Below the pieces are notes generated by a model that worked only from the letters and a program-made list of their open reading frames with translations, was not told where the DNA came from and searched no databases. Shown piece by piece: positions 1 through 7,900 of a stretch of 64,000 bases of DNA; positions within the stretch are counted from its first letter, which is position 1; every line of letters starts with the position of its first letter. The stretch lies in NCBI RefSeq assembly GCF_000355805.1, contig NZ_CM001837.1, positions 879,408-943,407 on the forward strand, given 5' to 3'. Made by a program: the position numbers and the translations under genes. The stretch is from Dokdonia sp. PRO95 (GTDB taxonomy: Bacteria > Bacteroidota > Bacteroidia > Flavobacteriales > Flavobacteriaceae).

Positions 1-978
1 CATAGATATTTGTGCAGACGTAGCTCTATCTTCATTTTTGAGCTGTCCTAGTCTAAAAGCTAATAATTGTGCCTTTGTAATCTCTGTAATCATTTCTGCA
101 AGCTTCTTTTGCTGCAATTGGAAAGCAGCAATAGGCTTTCCAAATTGGATACGCTCTTTTGCATAACGCAATGCAGTATCATAACAGTCCATTGCAGCTC
201 CTATCGCTCCCCAAGCAATACCAAATCGTGCCGAATCAAGACAACCTAATGGCGCTCCTAATCCAGATTTGTTTGGCAATAAATTTTCTTTAGGCACTTT
301 TACATCTTGAAAGATGAGCTCTCCTGTGGCACTTGCTCTAAGTGACCATTTATTGTGAGTCTCTGGAGTAGAAAATCCTTCCATTCCTCTTTCTACTATA
401 AGACCGTGTATACGTCCTTCTTCATTTTTTGCCCACACAACAGCCACATCACAAAATGGGCTATTTGAGATCCAAAGTTTTGCCCCGTTTAAAAGATAAT
501 GGTCTCCCATATCTTTAAAGTTTGTGACCATCCCACTAGGATTAGACCCGTGATCTGGTTCTGTAAGTCCAAAAGACCCCATAAACTCACCAGAGGCTAG
601 TTTTGGTAAAAACTTGCTACGTTGCTCTTCAGAGCCATATTTCCATATAGGATACATCACTAGTGAAGATTGTACAGAGGCAGTAGATCGCACACCAGAG
701 TCACCACGCTCTATCTCTTGCATTATAAGTCCGTAAGAAATTTGATCTAAGCCGGCTCCGCCATATTGCTCAGGGATATATGGTCCAAAAGCACCTATTT
801 CTGCTAGGCCTGGAATGATAGACTTTGGAAACTTTGCATCTTGCGCTGCTTGCTCTATTATAGGTGATACGTCACGCTTTACCCAAGCACGGGCAGCATC
901 ACGTATTAATTTATGTTCTTCGGTAAGAAGGTCGTCTAGATTATAATAATCTGGAGCCTCAAAAAGATCTGGTTTCAT
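1..978 (-). CDS. gcdH: Acyl-CoA dehydrogenase, glutaryl-CoA dehydrogenase-like (C-terminus cut by window edge)
   Basis: The reading frame begins at the ATG at 978 (MKPDLFEAPDYYNLDDLL) and stays open to the first base of the window, giving 326 residues without the C-terminus. It has the N-terminal helical and middle beta domains of acyl-CoA dehydrogenases: GPYIPEQYGGAG, then RSTASVQSSLVMYPIWKYGS, then FGLTEPDHGSNPSGM, the flavin/substrate signature. The segment with RS-ASVQSSLVM-PI--YGSEEQR closely recalls glutaryl-CoA dehydrogenase, which oxidatively decarboxylates glutaryl-CoA to crotonyl-CoA in lysine/tryptophan degradation. The catalytic Glu of that subfamily lies in the missing C-terminal part, so substrate is inferred. 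It sits 58 nt downstream of trmN on the same strand and could be read through from the rpsP operon. Confidence 0.85.
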   Translation of the reverse strand, partial: MKPDLFEAPDYYNLDDLLTEEHKLIRDAARAWVKRDVSPIIEQAAQDAKFPKSIIPGLAEIGAFGPYIPEQYGGAGLDQISYGLIMQEIERGDSGVRSTASVQSSLVMYPIWKYGSEEQRSKFLPKLASGEFMGSFGLTEPDHGSNPSGMVTNFKDMGDHYLLNGAKLWISNSPFCDVAVVWAKNEEGRIHGLIVERGMEGFSTPETHNKWSLRASATGELIFQDVKVPKENLLPNKSGLGAPLGCLDSARFGIAWGAIGAAMDCYDTALRYAKERIQFGKPIAAFQLQQKKLAEMITEITKAQLLAFRLGQLKNEDRATSAQISM

Positions 979-1036
979 AGCTTAGTTTTTTGCATCGTAA
1001 AAGTAGCGAAAACGTTTTCAATGCCCAAAACCCAGC

Positions 1037-1855
1037 TTACATTTTGATATAGAAGTCTTTAACTAGTGAGACATATGCGTCAGTATAATCGTGACGTGAC
1101 TTTTCGATAATAAGCGTTGTTATCTCTGCGGGACTTTGCGGGGTTACGCTTTCGCGAAAGCGGTCTTCTCCATCTACCACTTCTTCATCTTGAACAGCAA
1201 ATGAGAAAGACATAAGACTGCGCTTTACTGGTGCGTCTGGGGTTCCTTTTACTCTGGTAATTCTTGTAGGCACAAGTTGTGCTCTAGAACATAGCAAAAT
1301 AAAATCCTCTTCACGCTCATAAGGGATTATCACGTTAAATGTACCTTCTGGCGAAAGCAGCTTTGCTACCGCTCCCACAAGTAATTCAAAAGGCATCGCA
1401 GACTCAAACCTTGCTTGTTCTCTTGCATCTTGGGCTGCACCATCATTTTGCGACTTTTCTTTTAATGCGTCTTGCGAGGCTTGTGTGAGATCTTCTGTAT
1501 AAAATGGCGGGTTACAAACTATAAGGTCATACTCATCATCTACCTCTGCCGCAAACTCGTATAAATGTGCGTGGTAACAAAACAAACGATCGCCCCAGTC
1601 ACTGTTTTCAAAATTTTCGGTAGCCTGCTCATAGGCATTATCATCTAGCTCTACAGCATCTATAGTTTGTGCATCGCAGCGTTGTGCAAGCATAAGTGCT
1701 ATCACACCTGTGCCTGTCCCTATATCAAGTATACTATCTGGGTAAGCCTCTGTAGACGTCCAAGCACCTAGCAAGACACCATCTGTGCCTATTTTCATCG
1801 CACAGCGATCTTGAGCGATGGTAAACTGTTTGAATTTAAAGGGTTTTGATGACAT
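1037..1855 (-). CDS. trmN: tRNA1(Val) (adenine(37)-N6)-methyltransferase
   Basis: A 272-residue class I SAM-dependent methyltransferase of the YfiC/TrmN6 family, which methylates A37 of tRNA1(Val). The N-terminus (FKFKQFTIAQDRCAMKIGTDGVLLGAW) is the family signature. Motif I is LDIGTGTG at residues 43-50, and the N6-adenine motif NPPF is at 115-118. A charged Gln/Ala/Lys-rich insertion follows the NPPF motif (about 121-150), making it longer than the usual ~240 residues. The start ATG overlaps the rimM stop by one base (TAATG), which points to translational coupling. Near the C-terminus a copy of the iterated palindrome encodes RFRES. Confidence 0.92.
   Translation of the reverse strand: MSSKPFKFKQFTIAQDRCAMKIGTDGVLLGAWTSTEAYPDSILDIGTGTGVIALMLAQRCDAQTIDAVELDDNAYEQATENFENSDWGDRLFCYHAHLYEFAAEVDDEYDLIVCNPPFYTEDLTQASQDALKEKSQNDGAAQDAREQARFESAMPFELLVGAVAKLLSPEGTFNVIIPYEREEDFILLCSRAQLVPTRITRVKGTPDAPVKRSLMSFSFAVQDEEVVDGEDRFRESVTPQSPAEITTLIIEKSRHDYTDAYVSLVKDFYIKM
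1147..1162. repeat. Iterated palindrome, copy 1
   Basis: Perfect CGCTTTCGCGAAAGCG inside trmN, read as RFRES near the C-terminus of the protein. Confidence 0.95.
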
Positions 1856-2379
1856 TATATGTATAAATCTATCAAGCCTTCAGGTAGTTCAAAATGCATT
1901 TGCTTGTTCTCGCGGTCTAGCTTTTTGATAAAGTCATCTACCATAGGGATGAGTACTTGAGAGCCATCACGATCTATCTCAAAAATAGCCTGTGTGTTAC
2001 TATCATTTACATAAGTGATGGTACCTATCTCACCAAAAGCTTTGTCTACCGCAGTAAAGCCTACTACCTCGTGGAAGTAAAATTGATCTCCCTTTAACTC
2101 AGGAAGCAAATCTAGAGGCAAATATAAACCTGCGCCTATCATATCATCTGCATCTTCTTCCGTATCTATATCTTCAAATTTCACACGAAGCAAACTAGAT
2201 TTATGTAACTGTGAGGTCTCTACAAAATAAGGTACAAGACTAGGCCCAAAATCAATAAACACGGAGTCCATGTCTACATACATTTCTGGTTCGTCAGTAT
2301 CAAGTTTAGCCAGAAGTTCACCTTTAAAACTATACTTTCTAACTATTTTTCCGAGGTAGAAACAATCTTCTTTTTTCAT
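1855..2379 (-). CDS. rimM: Ribosome maturation factor RimM
   Basis: A 174-residue protein of normal RimM length. RimM helps mature the 16S rRNA 3' domain and binds ribosomal protein S19. The N-terminal beta-barrel domain (YLGKIVRKYSFKGELLAKLDTDEPEMY) carries the typical G-I/V---G-KGE pattern, and the C-terminal PRC-barrel domain begins near residue 95 (GDQFYFHEVVGFTAVD) and ends in the family-typical LLIPMVDDFIKKLDRENK-MHFELPEGLIDLY pattern. It follows rpsP by 179 nt with a terminator-like hairpin between them and overlaps trmN by one base. rpsP-rimM-trmN is a common order in flavobacteria. Confidence 0.95.
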   Translation of the reverse strand: MKKEDCFYLGKIVRKYSFKGELLAKLDTDEPEMYVDMDSVFIDFGPSLVPYFVETSQLHKSSLLRVKFEDIDTEEDADDMIGAGLYLPLDLLPELKGDQFYFHEVVGFTAVDKAFGEIGTITYVNDSNTQAIFEIDRDGSQVLIPMVDDFIKKLDRENKQMHFELPEGLIDLYI

Positions 2380-2485
2380 AGGGTGTAAAAATACGGGATA
2401 TCTTATAAAAAGTCTTAAAAGTTAATTGATAAGCAATATCAAGCATCGCGTTTGACCTCAATAGAGCAGCAATAAATTTAAGCCA

Positions 2486-2515
2486 TAAAAAAAGCCCCAA
2501 TAATTAAATCAGGGC
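2486..2515 (-). terminator. Terminator-like hairpin after rpsP
   Basis: On the minus strand, GCCCTGAT and ATTGGGGC (2515-2508 and 2501-2494) form an 8-bp stem with two G-U pairs and a 6-nt loop, followed by a run of seven T. It lies between rpsP and rimM, so it may attenuate the downstream rimM-trmN genes relative to the ribosomal protein. Confidence 0.65.
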
Positions 2516-2558
2516 ATTTTCAAAATGTTGCGAAAGCATAACTGCTTCCACGAGTTTT

Positions 2559-3074
2559 TTACTCTTCAGAATCTGAAGCTGCTGCTTCACCTTCTGCAGG
2601 TGCATCTTCAGCGTCTGCAACCACTTCTGGTTGAGCTGCTGCGATACGAGCCTCGTTTACAGCTTTTTCAGCTGCAAGAGCTTCTGCTTTTGCTTTTTCT
2701 TCTGCTTGAGAAAGACTTCCTTTCTTAGCTTCTACTTTACTAGCTTTCTCCGCTACCCAAGCATTAAATTTCTCTTCTGCTTGCTCTTCAGTAAGTGCAC
2801 CTTTACGCACACCACCAGCTAGGTGATTTTTAAGCATTGCTCCTTTATAAGAAAGAAGACGCTTTGCAGTTTCTGTAGGCTGCGCTCCGTTTTGTAACCA
2901 TGTTACAGCAAGATCAACATCAAGGTCGATGATTGCTGGGTTACTGTTAGGATTGTAAGTACCTATTTTTTCTAAGTATTTACCATCTCTCTTTGCGCGA
3001 GCATCTGCTGCTACAACCCAGTAAAAAGGTTTACCTTTCTTACCGTGTCTTTGTAATCTAATTTTAACTGACAT
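2559..3074 (-). CDS. rpsP: 30S ribosomal protein S16 with long C-terminal extension
   Basis: Residues 1 to about 85 are a canonical bS16 (MSVKIRLQRHGKKGKPFYWVV, then KIGTYNPN, WLQNGAQPTETAKRLL), a primary 30S protein needed for early 16S assembly. The full product is 171 residues, about twice the usual bacterial length. The extra ~85 residues are Ala/Glu/Lys-rich, first amphipathic (EEQAEEKFNAWVAEKASK) and then highly acidic, ending EGEAAASDSEE. Such low-complexity tails are common on Bacteroidota S16, and their role is unknown. It is the first gene of the rpsP-rimM-trmN run. Confidence 0.97.
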   Translation of the reverse strand: MSVKIRLQRHGKKGKPFYWVVAADARAKRDGKYLEKIGTYNPNSNPAIIDLDVDLAVTWLQNGAQPTETAKRLLSYKGAMLKNHLAGGVRKGALTEEQAEEKFNAWVAEKASKVEAKKGSLSQAEEKAKAEALAAEKAVNEARIAAAQPEVVADAEDAPAEGEAAASDSEE

Positions 3075-3121
3075 AAAAGTTAATTTGTGGGGTACCCGAC
3101 CCCGTTTTTTAAATAAGTGTG

Positions 3122-3129
3122 CAAATATA
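3122..3129 (-). promoter_or_regulatory. Possible -7 element for rpsP
   Basis: The minus strand reads TATATTTG, matching the Bacteroidota -7 consensus TAnnTTTG, 48 nt before the rpsP start. No clear TTG -33 element lies at the usual distance. Confidence 0.4.
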
Positions 3130-3174
3130 CTATAATTTTTCTGGCACTCATCACGTTATATCTTTAATATAAAG

Positions 3175-3182
3175 TACTTTTG
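3175..3182 (+). promoter_or_regulatory. Possible -7 element for the lipoprotein gene at 3206
   Basis: TACTTTTG matches TAnnTTTG and ends 23 nt before the ATG. The -33 TTG is not evident. Confidence 0.4.
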
Positions 3183-3205
3183 CCCTCTATTATTGATTTT
3201 TTATT

Positions 3206-4018
3206 ATGCGTAATTTACTGTTTGCTCTCATCTCTATTGTCACTTTTATTTCTTGTAGTACTATAGAAGATAATACACCTGCACTTCAAGGTGTGCGTGA
3301 TACTGTATTACTACGCACTACAGACAGTAGAGCTATTCTTGATGAAAATGGTGATTTATTTTTAAAAGGAGAGCGCGGTGAAGAGGTAATAAGCTTCCAA
3401 ATACAAAATCAAGCGCAGACTCAAATCACCTTCGGTGGTCAGAACAATCCTAACATTGCAACATATATTGATAAAGACGGAAAGGTATTTACAACCGAAT
3501 CTTCAAAAGCCAGCGGCTTACTAGACTTCTCATTTAACGGGAGTAGTTCGATTTCTGGTGATTTTAAGTTTACTGCGTTTACACCTTTTCTTGCAGATAC
3601 TGTCGTATTTAGCAGAGGTGTCGTTTATAGAGTTCCTATACTTACTCCTACAGTAATTGAACCAGAAATTGAAGATGTAGATGACAATTTTGAAGCTCTC
3701 ATTAATACTACGGTTTTCAATTCTATAGTCATTAATCACATTATCTCTGGTAATGTTATCACGGTTCTAGGCCGTACATCTTCTACCAATATAGCTATAA
3801 GCTTCCCTATAAACAGCACAGCTGGAACATACACTATTGGTTCAAATCCTGACTTCTCTGCCGCTTACACCACTCCTTCAGGAATCTCAAATGCCATATC
3901 TGGTGAGATTACGATAATTGCTAATGATCAAGAAAATAACATAGCCTTAGGTACATTTAACTTTATGACTGCGCAAGGTTTTTCAATTACTGATGGTGCG
4001 TTCACCATTAATTACTAG
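3206..4018 (+). CDS. Lipoprotein, DUF6252-like
   Basis: A 270-residue secreted lipoprotein. Residues 1-16 form a hydrophobic signal ending in the lipobox FISC, so Cys17 should be lipidated. The rest is beta-rich and low in Cys, with the pattern GTYTIGSNPDFSAAYTT...SGEITI...LGTFNF, which resembles flavobacterial DUF6252 proteins of unknown function. That match is from memory of the family, not a search. It stands alone between divergent rpsP and the DUF2383 gene, with its own -7-like element. No enzymatic motif is visible. Confidence 0.75.
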   Translation: MRNLLFALISIVTFISCSTIEDNTPALQGVRDTVLLRTTDSRAILDENGDLFLKGERGEEVISFQIQNQAQTQITFGGQNNPNIATYIDKDGKVFTTESSKASGLLDFSFNGSSSISGDFKFTAFTPFLADTVVFSRGVVYRVPILTPTVIEPEIEDVDDNFEALINTTVFNSIVINHIISGNVITVLGRTSSTNIAISFPINSTAGTYTIGSNPDFSAAYTTPSGISNAISGEITIIANDQENNIALGTFNFMTAQGFSITDGAFTINY

Positions 4019-4397
4019 TGAACTTAACATTACACTTCCCATTTAATGCATCACTAAGTTTATAGGCATCAGCATTGACCTCTTAACCTCTCGTTTAAAA
4101 AATTTACAAACGACATTCTCAAATAGGTAGTTCTCACAATTACCTAGCAACTACCCTTGTCTTAGGTTAAGATACTTGATCTATCAAGAAAAGTTGTTTA
4201 TTGACTTTTAACCGCTCTGTTTTACCAGTACTATCTTCCATTGCCTCCCGTCTTATCATACTATTAAGACAATTAACATCCTTTTACGTTAAAAGAAGCC
4301 AATTATAATCACTTTGGGTTAAAGGTAGTTAAACCCTTTATGTATAGTGTTTTAAGCCCATATCTTTACACCAATACTAACAACAAAAACAGACATT
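4019..4397. other. 379-bp gene-free region with several inverted repeats
   Basis: No open frame of note. It holds a perfect CTTGAT-CT-ATCAAG inverted repeat (4175-4188), a GGTAGTT/AACTACC pair (4126-4132, 4149-4155), and GGGTT/AACCC arms (4316-4320, 4332-4336) about 25 nt upstream of the probable -7 element at 4361. It probably carries regulatory sites for the downstream ferritin-like gene. Confidence 0.5.
4361..4368 (+). promoter_or_regulatory. Possible -7 element for the DUF2383 gene
   Basis: TATCTTTA is close to TAnnTTTG and lies 29 nt before the ATG. The same 12-mer CATATCTTTACA recurs upstream of the response regulator at 51715. Confidence 0.4.
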
Positions 4398-4844
4398 ATG
4401 AACTATACAGAGGAAGTAGCAGATAAATTAAACAACCTATTAACGAAGTCATATGATGCAGAGGCTGGCTACAAGAAAGCAGCTGAAAATGTAAAAAATA
4501 CTGGCTTAAAAAACTTTTTTCAGAACCGTGCACAAGACAGATACAACTTTGGGCATGAAATTAAAGAAGAGGTAAGAAGTTTTGGACAAGAAGTAGATAA
4601 GGGAACAAGTTTCCAAGCAGATATGCACAGAGCATGGATGGACGTTAAAACAGCATTCTCTACAGATGATGATGAGTCAACACTAGAAGAAGCAATTCGT
4701 GGAGAGAAAGCATCAGTAGAAGCATATAATGAAGTACTCGCAGAGACATCACTTCCAAGTTCTACAAGAAATGTATTAGAGAAACAACGCAATAGCATCC
4801 AGAATGCATTGAATGAAGTAAAGACTTTAGAAGAGTGGGCATAA
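4398..4844 (+). CDS. Ferritin-like four-helix-bundle protein, DUF2383/PA2169 family
   Basis: A 148-residue soluble, almost entirely helical protein. Residues 4-110 (VADKLNNLLTKSYDAEAGYKKAAEN..LKNFFQNRAQDRYNFGHEI..) have the spacing of Glu and His residues typical of the DUF2383 (PA2169-type) ferritin-like superfamily. The family is often stress or starvation induced, and its biochemical activity is not established. The gene is monocistronic, with a 380-bp upstream region rich in inverted repeats and a strong terminator directly behind it. Confidence 0.85.
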   Translation: MNYTEEVADKLNNLLTKSYDAEAGYKKAAENVKNTGLKNFFQNRAQDRYNFGHEIKEEVRSFGQEVDKGTSFQADMHRAWMDVKTAFSTDDDESTLEEAIRGEKASVEAYNEVLAETSLPSSTRNVLEKQRNSIQNALNEVKTLEEWA

Positions 4845-4870
4845 GCACATTAAGCACACCAGATAAAATT

Positions 4871-4902
4871 AAAAATCCAGCCATAATGGCTGGATTTTTT
4901 TT
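4871..4902 (+). terminator. Strong rho-independent terminator
   Basis: ATCCAGCCA/TGGCTGGAT stem (4875-4883, 4887-4895) with a TAA loop, flanked by A-run and eight T. It ends the DUF2383 transcript. Confidence 0.9.
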
Positions 4903-4989
4903 GTGCATAAAAGTTGATAACTCATAGCTGTAATTTCATGTAAAAAGCACTAAAATGTAGTACTTTTCATATCCACTTTTTCTACGCCT

Positions 4990-7900
4990 ATGTACCTTAT
5001 TTTTGATACCGAAACCACCGGACTTCCTAAAAACTGGAACGCTCCACTTACAGACTCAGATAACTGGCCTAGAGCGATACAGATCGCATGGCAGTTGCAT
5101 GATGAGATGGGTAACGTCATAGAGCATCAGGATTATCTTATCAAGCCAGATGGATTTGACATTCCTTATGATGCAGAGCGCATACACGGTATCTCTACAG
5201 CACTTGCCGAAAGAGATGGGATTGAACTCTCTGAAGTACTCTCAAAATTTAATATTGCACTTTCAAAATCAAAGTATGTTGTAGGTCAGAATGTGGGCTT
5301 TGATACTAATATTATGGGTGCCGAGTTCCACAGACTCAATGTAGGTAATAACCTTCAAGAACTACCCGTACTAGATACCTGTACAGAAAAGACCGCCACT
5401 CTATGCCAGCTACCTGGAGGACGTGGTGGCAAGTTTAAACTACCTACGCTTACAGAGCTTCACAATCATCTTTTTGGCGAAGGTTTTGGCGAGGCGCACA
5501 ATGCCACGGCAGATGTGGAGGCAACTACTCGTTGCTTTTTAGAACTGATACGCCAGCGTGTTTACACAAAAGAGGAACTTGATGTTGCACCAGATTATTT
5601 TGATAGATTCTCTCAATCTAATCCACAGCCTATTGAGTTCATTGGACTCAAACACATAAATCTCAAAAAGGCTTCGGCAAAAATTGCCCAAGCACTAGCT
5701 GCCCAAGATGATACTCCAGAGATTTCTAAGGCAGAGATAGAGGAAAATAAAGAACAACTTTCTGATGTAAAGTTTGCTCACCTTCATAACCACTCACAAT
5801 TCTCCATATTACAATCTACCGCAAGCGTTCAAGATATTGTAAAAGCTGCCACACTACACAAAATGCCCGCTGTTGCTATGACAGATATGGGTAATATGAT
5901 GGGTGCTTTTCACTTTACAAAAGCGGTAAAGTCACATAACGCAGGCGTAAAAAAAGCAAATGCCGCAGCCGTAGAGGCGGGAGAAGAACCGGAGGGAGTA
6001 CCTCTTAAAGCCATTATTGGTTGTGAGTTTAACGTATGTGTAGACCACAAAAACAAAAGCCAGAAGGACAATGGGTACCAAATAGTGATACTCGCCAAAA
6101 ACAAAAACGGATATCAAAATCTCTGTAAAATGGCCTCTATAGCCTATACAGATGGGTTTTACTACGTTCCTAGAATAGACAAACAAGTAATTGAGCAATA
6201 CAAAGAAGATCTCATTGTACTCACGGGAAATTTATATGGTGAAGTGCCAAGTAAGATTCTTAATGTAGGAGAAAAACAAGCCGAGGAATCTCTTATTTGG
6301 TGGAAAGAACAATTTGGTGACGACCTCTATGTCGAGCTCATGCGTCACGGTCAAGAAGATGAAGATCGTGTGATGCCTGTTTTAATTACGCTTTCGCGAA
6401 AGCATAACGTAAAACTTATTGCTTCTAATAACACCTTCTACATTGATAAATCTGATGCAGATGCGCATGATGTTTTACTTTGTGTAAAAGATGGTGAGAA
6501 AGTAGCAACACCAAAGGGTCGAGGTAGAGGATATCGTTTTGGTTTACCAAACGACGAATACTACTTTAAGAGTGCAGATGAGATGAAAACGCTTTTTGCA
6601 GATGTGCCAGAAGCTATCTTAAATGTACAAGAGGTTGTTGATAAAATTGAACCTTACGAACTAGCAAGAGATGTATTACTTCCAGCATTTGACATACCAC
6701 AAGAATTTGTATCTCCAGAAGATGCCATAGATGGTGGAAAACGCGGTGAAAATGCTTTCTTAAAACATCTTGTTTACGAGGGAGCAAAAAAACGATACGG
6801 ACAGGATCTCTCTGAAGAAGTTATAGAACGCTTAGACTTTGAGCTAGATGTAATTGAAAAAACAGGTTACCCAGGATACTTCTTGATTGTAGAAGACTTT
6901 ATAAGAGAAGCTCGTAACATGGACGTTTCGGTAGGTCCCGGACGTGGATCTGCAGCGGGATCTGTTGCAGCATACTGTTTATGGATTACAAACATAGACC
7001 CGATGAAGTATGATTTGCTTTTTGAGCGTTTCTTAAATCCGGATCGTGTGAGTATGCCCGATATTGATATTGACTTTGATGATGAAGGTCGTGGGCGTGT
7101 AATGCAATATGTGATTGATAAGTATGGTGCAAATCAAGTAGCACAAATCATCACTTACGGTACAATGGCTGCAAAGTCATCCATAAGAGACACTTCTAGA
7201 GCGCTAGATTTATCACTAGGAGATGCAGACCGTATTGCAAAGCTCATACCTACTATGAGTAAGCTACGCAAGATCTTTGGTAAGACAGATGCAGAGTTGC
7301 GTAGTTCTTTTAGATCTGATGATTTGCCTAAGGTACAAGAGCTTATAAATATAGAGACTCAAGACAACCTGGAAGGGCAAATGCTACGTCAAGCAAGACA
7401 GTTAGAAGGATCTGTACGTAATACAGGAATACATGCTTGTGGTGTGATTATCACACCTAGTGACATTACAAACTTTGTACCTGTTGCACTAGCCAAAGAT
7501 TCTGATCTTTACGTAACCCAATTTGATAACTCTGTAGTAGAGGAAGCTGGGCTACTTAAAATGGATTTCTTGGGTCTGAAGACCCTTACACTTATAAAAG
7601 ATACTGTTAAGCTTGTTAAGTATCGTCATGATATAGATCTCGACCCAGAGAACTTCCCCCTTGATGACGAAAAAACGTATGAGTTATTCCAGCGCGGTGA
7701 TACCGTAGGGATATTTCAGTATGAATCTCCAGGAATGCAAAAGCACATGCAATCGCTCAAACCTACCGTGTTTGAAGATCTTATTGCAATGAATGCCTTG
7801 TATCGCCCTGGACCGATGGAATACATACCGTCATTCGTAAGAAGAAAACACGGAGAAGAAGAGATAGAATATGACCTTCCAGCCATGGAAGAATACCTTA

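Noticed and set aside
2525-2822. Plus-strand open frames rich in Leu/Phe/Ser across rpsP
   Set aside because: They are antisense shadows of the Ala/Glu-rich rpsP tail, with no start context or homology.
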